Positions 14,943 to 19,478 of a stretch of DNA of 19,478 nt are shown piece after piece; the first letter of the stretch is position 1, and each line of letters opens with the position of its first letter. The translations under genes were made by a program, and so were the position numbers. Below the pieces are notes generated by a model that was given only the letters and a program-made list of their open reading frames with translations, was not told the DNA's origin and did not search any database. This stretch comes from Deltaproteobacteria bacterium (GTDB lineage: Bacteria; Desulfobacterota; DSM-4660; Desulfatiglandales; Desulfatiglandaceae). The DNA lies in NCBI GenBank assembly GCA_011051075.1, contig DREN01000061.1:1-19478 (forward strand), written 5' to 3'.

Positions 14943-16190
14943 TCAACGACCCACTTTCACCTTAACTCCGTTCTTGAGCCCGGCCGGGTTGGTGATGATA
15001 AGGTCCTTTTCTCCGATGCCTGAAAGGATCTCCACCCGGTTGTCATAGTAGGCCCCCAGGGTCACCGGTCTGAACAGGGCCTTTCCATCCTTCAGCACGT
15101 AAACCCCCATTTTTCCCTCCTCTTCTGAAAGCCATGCGGAAGGAATCTTGGGGGCCCTGCTGCGGGTTAGGTCCGGGAACCTGACCCTCACGGTCATGCC
15201 GTCGGCCATACGGCGATCGGTCCTGTCCACCATGAGTTCTATGGGAAAGGACCGGGTTAGGGGATCTGCCGTGGGGGAGAGGAACAGTAGCCGGCAGGTG
15301 AACTCCTCCCCTGGTATGGCATCAACGGTGAAGGAAAAACGCCTGCGGGTTTTCAGGATATGAATGTCTTTTTCGCCCACTGACAGCCTGATCTTCATCT
15401 TTTCCAACTGAACTATCTCGGTTATGGGAGTGCGCGCCCCTATCACCTCTCCCCGCTCCACCCTGCGAAATGCCGCTATTCCGTCGCAGGGGGCGTGGAG
15501 CATCGATTTATGGAGCCTGTTCCTGGTCAGGGCGAGGGTGGCCCGGGCCTGGGCAAGGGCCGCGCGGGCCCCCTCTATATCTTCTTCCCGCGGTCCTTTC
15601 CGGGCCAGGAGCAGCCGCTGTCTCGCTGATTCCTTCCTTGCCTTGGCCGTTGCAACCTGTCTTACGGCCGCGTCGTAACTGCTCCCTGAGACGGCATTGA
15701 TCTCGTGGAGCTCCTTCATCCGCCTGTAGTTCTTTTCCGCCTCTTTCAGGGACGCCTCCGCCTCTCTGAGCGCGGCAGTGGCTATCTCGATCTCCTGGGG
15801 CCTGCTCCCCTTCTCCATTTTCCTGAGCACGCTTCTGGCCGCGTTCACGGCCGCCTCTGCCTCCTGTACCTGGAGGCGCAGGGTGCTTGTACCTATTTCG
15901 GCTAAGAGTTTGCCTGCGTTGACATTGTCACCCTTTTCAAAATAGAGGCCCTCCACAACCCCGCCTAACTCGCTTGACACCTTGACCTTCCGGTAAGCGG
16001 TAAGCACCCCCACATACTCCATATCTCCCGTGGGTAGAGAGGCGGAGACAGGGCTCACCTGAACGGTCCTGATCGCAGGCAGCCTGGGTCCTTTGTCCAC
16101 GCCTGCCTCAGGGCCGTCCCCGCACCCGCAGAGGCACAGGAGAAGGACTCCTGCGAAAAAAAACAGCCCCCTTAACATGGCATCACCCAT
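14943..16190 (-). CDS. RND efflux periplasmic adaptor (HlyD/AcrA family), probable lipoprotein
   Basis: A 415-residue membrane-fusion protein that would couple the RND pump to an outer-membrane channel. The N terminus is a lipoprotein-like signal (LRGLFFFAGVLLLCLCGC, probable lipidated C23 after L-C-G). Then come the first half of the lipoyl/barrel-sandwich domain (VKVSSELGGVVEGLYFEKGD), a long alpha hairpin with repeated EAEAAV and ALREAEASLKEAEKNY segments, the second lipoyl half (LHAPCDGIAAFRRVERGEV) and a beta-barrel domain. The ATG at 16190 overlaps the end of mnmG by 8 bases; a second ATG at 16178 (MLRGLFF) would leave a short gap and gives a cleaner signal peptide. Either way translation is probably coupled to mnmG. 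The stop lies 440 bases before the pump gene. Confidence 0.93.
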   Translation of the reverse strand: MGDAMLRGLFFFAGVLLLCLCGCGDGPEAGVDKGPRLPAIRTVQVSPVSASLPTGDMEYVGVLTAYRKVKVSSELGGVVEGLYFEKGDNVNAGKLLAEIGTSTLRLQVQEAEAAVNAARSVLRKMEKGSRPQEIEIATAALREAEASLKEAEKNYRRMKELHEINAVSGSSYDAAVRQVATAKARKESARQRLLLARKGPREEDIEGARAALAQARATLALTRNRLHKSMLHAPCDGIAAFRRVERGEVIGARTPITEIVQLEKMKIRLSVGEKDIHILKTRRRFSFTVDAIPGEEFTCRLLFLSPTADPLTRSFPIELMVDRTDRRMADGMTVRVRFPDLTRSRAPKIPSAWLSEEEGKMGVYVLKDGKALFRPVTLGAYYDNRVEILSGIGEKDLIITNPAGLKNGVKVKVGR

Positions 16191-18066
16191 GTTTTTCAGC
16201 CCCCGATCTTTTCAGGTGGACCTGCAGGGCCATGATGGCCGCGGGAGTCACACCGGATATCCTGGACGCCTGTCCCAGGGAAAGGGGCCTGACCCTGCTC
16301 AGTTTTTCCCTCACCTCGGTGGAGAGCCCGTGAACAGCACCATAATCCACATGTTCCGGCAGCCTGACCGACTCCATCCGTTTCATCTTTTCCACCTGCC
16401 GCACCTGCCGGTCTATATAGCCCTCGTACTTGATCCTGGTCTCCACCTCAGTGGCCACCTGCTCTTCCGTCTCTGAAAGGCCCGGATCAAAGAGTGAGAG
16501 ATCCTCAAAAAACAGGTCGTTTCTCTTAAGCAGGCGGGCAAGCGTAGTTGCGTTCCTGATGGGTGCCGTGCCAAGCCGCTTCAGCCTGTCCATAGTCCCC
16601 GGCTCAGGCCTCAGCCTGAACTCCCGCAGCCGCTCCATCAGTTTTTCAACCAGGGCCCTCTTTCTGCAGAACTCCCTGTAGATATCCTCTGAGACCAGGC
16701 CCAGCCGGTACCCCGTGTCCCTGAGCCTGAAATCGGCGTTATCTTCCCTCAGGAGCAGCCGGTACTCGGCCCTGGACGTGAACATGCGGTAAGGTTCCCG
16801 GGTCCCTCTGGTGACAAGATCGTCGATAAGCACACCGGTGTAGGCCTCTGCCCTGGAGAGGATGAGGGGTTCTTCTCCCCTCACCTTCAGAACCGCGTTG
16901 ATCCCGGCCATGAGTCCCTGGGCTGCGGCCTCCTCATAGCCCGAGGTCCCGTTTATCTGTCCTGCATGGAAAAGGCCCCTGATCAGTCTGGTCTCAAGGG
17001 TGGGTTCCAGTTGAAGGGGATCTATATAATCGTACTCAATAGCATAGCCGGTTCGCACTATCTCCGCCCTCTCGAGGCCTGAAATGGAGCGTATCATCCT
17101 GATCTGAATGTCCACGGGCAGGCTCGTGGCCAGCCCGTTGGGATAGACCTCAGAGGTGTTGAGCCCCTCGGGTTCAAGGAATATCTGATGACGTTCCTTT
17201 TCCGCGAACCTGACCACCTTGTCCTCGATGGACGGACAGTACCTGGCCCCCACTCCCCTGATAACGCCACTGAACAGGGGGGACCGGTCAAGGCCCTCCC
17301 TGATGATCCCGTGGGTCTCGGGAGTGGTGTAAGTGATGTGACAGGGTACCTGGGGCAGGGGAATACTCGTGGTTGAGAAGGAAAAGGGCCTCGGGTTTTC
17401 ATCCCCCGGCTGGACAACAAGCCCCGTGTAGTCGATCGTTCTTCCGTTCAGGCGCGGTGTGGTCCCGGTCTTGAGCCTCCCCATTTCAAAGCCCAGAGAC
17501 TCCAGTTGCCGGGCCAGGCGCACAGAGGGGGGATCCCCCATCCGTCCGGCCGGAAAATGGTCCAGCCCGATATGTATAAGCCCCCTCAGGAAGGTGCCTG
17601 TGGTGAGGATCACGGTGCGGGAGAGGAATCTCTCGTGGATATGGGTCTCCACCCCGTGGACCTTGCCGTCTTTTATGAGAAGTGCATCCACCATGGCCTG
17701 ACGGATATCAAGGTTCGGTTGGGCCTCCACCACCGATTTCATCCGCCTGCGGTACAGGTCCCGGTCGTTCTGTGACCTGGAGCCCTGCACGGCCAGGCCC
17801 TTGCGTGTGTTCAGGCGTCTGAACTGTATCCCGGTTTGGTCGGTGTTTACGGCCATCTCCCCGCCCAGGGCGTCTATCTCCTTTACCAGATGTCCCTTGG
17901 CCAGGCCCCCGATGGCGGGGTTGCAGCTCATGGCGGCGATCTGATCAAGGTTGGATGTGAGCAGCAGGGTCGGGTGCCCCATGCGTGAGGCGGCCAGGCC
18001 GGCCTCACAGCCCCCGTGGCCTGCGCCTACCACGATCACATCGTACTTTTTTTCATAGATGGTCAT
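16183..18066 (-). CDS. mnmG: tRNA uridine-5-carboxymethylaminomethyl modification enzyme MnmG (GidA)
   Basis: MnmG, with MnmE, adds the carboxymethylaminomethyl group to C5 of the wobble uridine (U34) of certain tRNAs, using FAD, NADH and methylene-THF. The 627-residue product has the FAD-binding GAGHGG (residues 14-19), the SCNPAIGG motif with C48, the NTRKGLAVQGSRSQNDR segment, the ARYCPSIEDKV motif with the second functional cysteine, and the C-terminal FTSRAEYRLLLREDNAD signature. Length matches E. coli MnmG (629). ATG 18066 is preceded by CAGGGGGTGA at a normal distance. In many bacteria mnmG sits beside mnmE or rsmG; here neither is visible and the gene is followed directly by efflux genes. 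Confidence 0.98.
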   Translation of the reverse strand: MTIYEKKYDVIVVGAGHGGCEAGLAASRMGHPTLLLTSNLDQIAAMSCNPAIGGLAKGHLVKEIDALGGEMAVNTDQTGIQFRRLNTRKGLAVQGSRSQNDRDLYRRRMKSVVEAQPNLDIRQAMVDALLIKDGKVHGVETHIHERFLSRTVILTTGTFLRGLIHIGLDHFPAGRMGDPPSVRLARQLESLGFEMGRLKTGTTPRLNGRTIDYTGLVVQPGDENPRPFSFSTTSIPLPQVPCHITYTTPETHGIIREGLDRSPLFSGVIRGVGARYCPSIEDKVVRFAEKERHQIFLEPEGLNTSEVYPNGLATSLPVDIQIRMIRSISGLERAEIVRTGYAIEYDYIDPLQLEPTLETRLIRGLFHAGQINGTSGYEEAAAQGLMAGINAVLKVRGEEPLILSRAEAYTGVLIDDLVTRGTREPYRMFTSRAEYRLLLREDNADFRLRDTGYRLGLVSEDIYREFCRKRALVEKLMERLREFRLRPEPGTMDRLKRLGTAPIRNATTLARLLKRNDLFFEDLSLFDPGLSETEEQVATEVETRIKYEGYIDRQVRQVEKMKRMESVRLPEHVDYGAVHGLSTEVREKLSRVRPLSLGQASRISGVTPAAIMALQVHLKRSGAEKHG

Positions 18067-18117
18067 GCAGGGTTCACCCCCTGGGGGCCCGTGTGTGCCC
18101 TGGTCTCTTGTTCCTGT

Positions 18118-18146
18118 CTGGCCAGGGTTGTTAAATCCCTGGCCAG
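18118..18146. promoter_or_regulatory. Perfect 10-bp inverted repeat in the mnmG leader
   Basis: CTGGCCAGGG and CCCTGGCCAG face each other across a 9-base AT-rich spacer (TTGTTAAAT). It lies 52 bases upstream of the mnmG ATG and downstream of its candidate promoter, so it would form a stable hairpin in the leader RNA. Neither side has the T-run of a normal terminator. It could be an operator, a leader structure or a transcript-stabilising hairpin. Confidence 0.55.
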
Positions 18147-18193
18147 GAATATCAGGGTGGCTGTGCGCCCGTTAATCACTGCCTACGAGCGGG

Positions 18194-18222
18194 AGTGTAG
18201 AGAAATTCATCCTCCGTGTCAA
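18194..18222 (-). promoter_or_regulatory. Candidate sigma-70 promoter for mnmG
   Basis: Read on the minus strand: a perfect -35 TTGACA (18222-18217), a 17-base spacer, and -10 TACACT (18199-18194), four of six consensus bases. The predicted start near 18187 gives a leader of about 120 bases before the mnmG ATG. No other promoter of this quality was noticed for the mnmG-adaptor-pump group. Confidence 0.5.
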
Positions 18223-18308
18223 CGACGGTCCGTTTTACTTGCGAGTTATTCCCTGACAACATGAGTAGAGGTCCCCGCATGCATCTCTGACAGGGGATGT
18301 TACCGGCC

Positions 18309-18337
18309 TTGACAAAGCAGAGGCCTCTTAATATGTA
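18309..18337 (+). promoter_or_regulatory. Candidate promoter for the MFS gene
   Basis: A perfect TTGACA (18309-18314), a 17-base spacer, and a weak -10 TATGTA (18332-18337) that matches consensus only in its first three bases. It would give a leader of about 100 bases. Confidence 0.3.
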
Positions 18338-18444
18338 TGCCCCCATATCTGGAGAACGTGCAAGGTATTATTAGACCCCAAACCCCTGACAGATGGAGGA
18401 TGGGACTGCGGGAACAGCAGTGACATGACCGTTCCCGCCGGCCC

Positions 18445-19478
18445 ATGAAAAATATGACCGACGAACCCATGAACACCAACGAACGTAAGATACTCATAAC
18501 CACCTGTTTCGGCCATTTCCTGAGCCATTTCAACATGCTCGTCTTCCCTGCCCTGGTCCTGCCCCTCATTGGGAAGTATGGAATGGACCTTAGCCATGTG
18601 CTCTCCCTTTCCTTCTGGATGTATCTCCTGTTCGGCCTTACCGCGCTCCCGTGGGGTATGGCGAGCGACAGGCTGGGGGCAAAGCCCCTCCTTCTTCTCT
18701 TCTACGCGGGTGCAGGTCTCTGCGGTCTGGCAGCCGGATTTCTGGTGGGTTCACCGACCGCCTTTTCCATCTGCCTGGCAGGGGTGGGGCTTTTTTCCGG
18801 TATCTATCACCCGGCAGGTCTGGGGCTCATCTCCAGGGGGGTGAGCAAGATGAGCATGGCCCTTGGTTATAACGGAATGGCCGGTAACGCGGGTCTGGCC
18901 GCGGCCCCCATCATGGCAGGGGTTATCAACCACCTGTACGACATAAAGACCGCGTTTATCTTCCTTGGCTGCCTCAATCTCTCAGGCGCACTCATTATGC
19001 TCTGCCTCCCCCTCACAGAACCGGAGGAGAGCAACAAGGGAGGCACCGCCGGGGAGGGAAGCCTCATTTTGGGCTTTGCCGTCCTTTGCGTGTGCATGAT
19101 GTTAGGCGGTATCGCCTACCGGGGCCTGACCGTAATCCTTCCCACCTACCTGGAACTCCGCAACCCGGCACTTCTGGACTGGCTGGGCAACATCAACTGG
19201 ATGCCCACATCCAGGAACGTGGCTGCCACGGCCCTTTCCTCGGCGGTTTTTCTGGTGGGAATGTTCGGACAGTTCCTTGGCGGCGTTGCGGCCCAGCGTT
19301 TTGAGCCACGCCGGGGGTATCTTGTCTTCCACCTCCTGGCCCTTCCCCTGGCCCTTGCCATGGCCTTTGCCACGGATATTCCCCTCATTTTCATAACCAT
19401 GGGATATCTGCTGTTCCTCCTGGGCATGCAGCCCATAGAGAACACCCTGGTGGCCCGGTTTACCCCGGACAGGCTCAG
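18445..19478 (+). CDS. MFS transporter, 3' end outside the window
   Basis: An open frame runs from ATG 18445 to the right edge (344 codons visible). It encodes about ten hydrophobic segments of an expected twelve, with the first beginning ITTCFGHFLSHFNMLVFPAL and a major-facilitator loop 2-3 motif, GMASDRLGAKP, between segments 2 and 3. YHPAGLGLISRGV in segment 4 is typical of the fosmidomycin-resistance-like branch of MFS exporters, so a small-molecule exporter is the best guess; substrate unknown. A hydrophilic loop (LTEPEESNKGGTAGEG) lies midway, between segments 6 and 7. No clear ribosome binding site precedes 18445; ATGs at 18454 and 18469 are in-frame alternatives. A stop codon at 18421 bars any earlier start. 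It is divergent from mnmG. Confidence 0.88.
   Translation, partial: MKNMTDEPMNTNERKILITTCFGHFLSHFNMLVFPALVLPLIGKYGMDLSHVLSLSFWMYLLFGLTALPWGMASDRLGAKPLLLLFYAGAGLCGLAAGFLVGSPTAFSICLAGVGLFSGIYHPAGLGLISRGVSKMSMALGYNGMAGNAGLAAAPIMAGVINHLYDIKTAFIFLGCLNLSGALIMLCLPLTEPEESNKGGTAGEGSLILGFAVLCVCMMLGGIAYRGLTVILPTYLELRNPALLDWLGNINWMPTSRNVAATALSSAVFLVGMFGQFLGGVAAQRFEPRRGYLVFHLLALPLALAMAFATDIPLIFITMGYLLFLLGMQPIENTLVARFTPDRL

Larger units (their letters stand above)
18067..18444. other. Divergent intergenic region between mnmG and the MFS gene
   Basis: This 378-base region carries a candidate promoter for each direction and a strong inverted repeat in the mnmG leader, each listed separately. Near the mnmG start CCCCC-T-GGGGG (18077-18087) overlaps its ribosome binding site on the minus strand. 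On the + strand side two tiny frames of seven codons lie directly before the MFS gene: MGLREQQ, ending about 18420, and MTVPAGP, whose stop overlaps the MFS start. No larger gene is present. Confidence 0.65.

Noticed and set aside
14716..14946. A 76-codon minus-strand frame overlapping the adaptor stop
   Set aside because: It starts with TTG, runs through the palindromic element and REP hairpin, and its peptide looks like translated repeat DNA.
1..19478. CRISPR array, tRNA or rRNA genes
   Set aside because: The tandem repeats have 7-8 base units without spacers, and no tRNA cloverleaf or rRNA-like sequence was noticed on either strand.

Overview
The window looks like chromosomal DNA of a Gram-negative bacterium, most likely a member of the Desulfobacterota (the former Deltaproteobacteria). 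The grounds are a GC-rich division cluster, a fused endonuclease Q/UvrD protein, and intergenic filler made of 7-8 bp tandem repeats and small GC palindromes. This placement is inference from gene content and sequence style; no phylogenetic marker was searched. There are no tRNA or rRNA genes, CRISPR arrays, transposases or phage genes.

Positions 1-3492 hold the end of the division (dcw) cluster: the 3' part of ftsQ, then ftsA and ftsZ, all on the + strand. An eight-base tandem repeat array lies between ftsA and ftsZ. A radical SAM protein of the TIGR03960 type follows (3593-5380). The next 0.7 kb has no gene and carries three separate heptamer tandem arrays and a REP-like palindrome.

Positions 6103-10464 form a + strand group: a small metallo-beta-lactamase-fold hydrolase, a free-standing PocR-type sensory domain, and, 11 bases on, a 1068-residue protein. 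That protein joins a complete endonuclease Q-like PHP nuclease with zinc finger to a complete UvrD-type SF1A helicase and ends in QLNLF, a sliding-clamp-binding motif. It reads as a self-contained machine for repair of deaminated bases and is the most interesting item here.

The right half is mostly a minus-strand group read from 18066 down to 10844: mnmG (tRNA U34 modification), an RND periplasmic adaptor lipoprotein overlapping mnmG by 8 bases, the RND inner-membrane pump, and a 97-residue unknown protein. The adaptor and pump genes are separated by 440 bases holding a 125-bp nested inverted-repeat element, a REP-like hairpin, a short palindrome and a 16-base match to the ftsA-ftsZ array. 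No outer-membrane channel gene is seen. mnmG has a good candidate promoter (TTGACA, 17 bases, TACACT) and a perfect 10-bp inverted repeat in its leader. A divergent MFS transporter gene runs off the right end.
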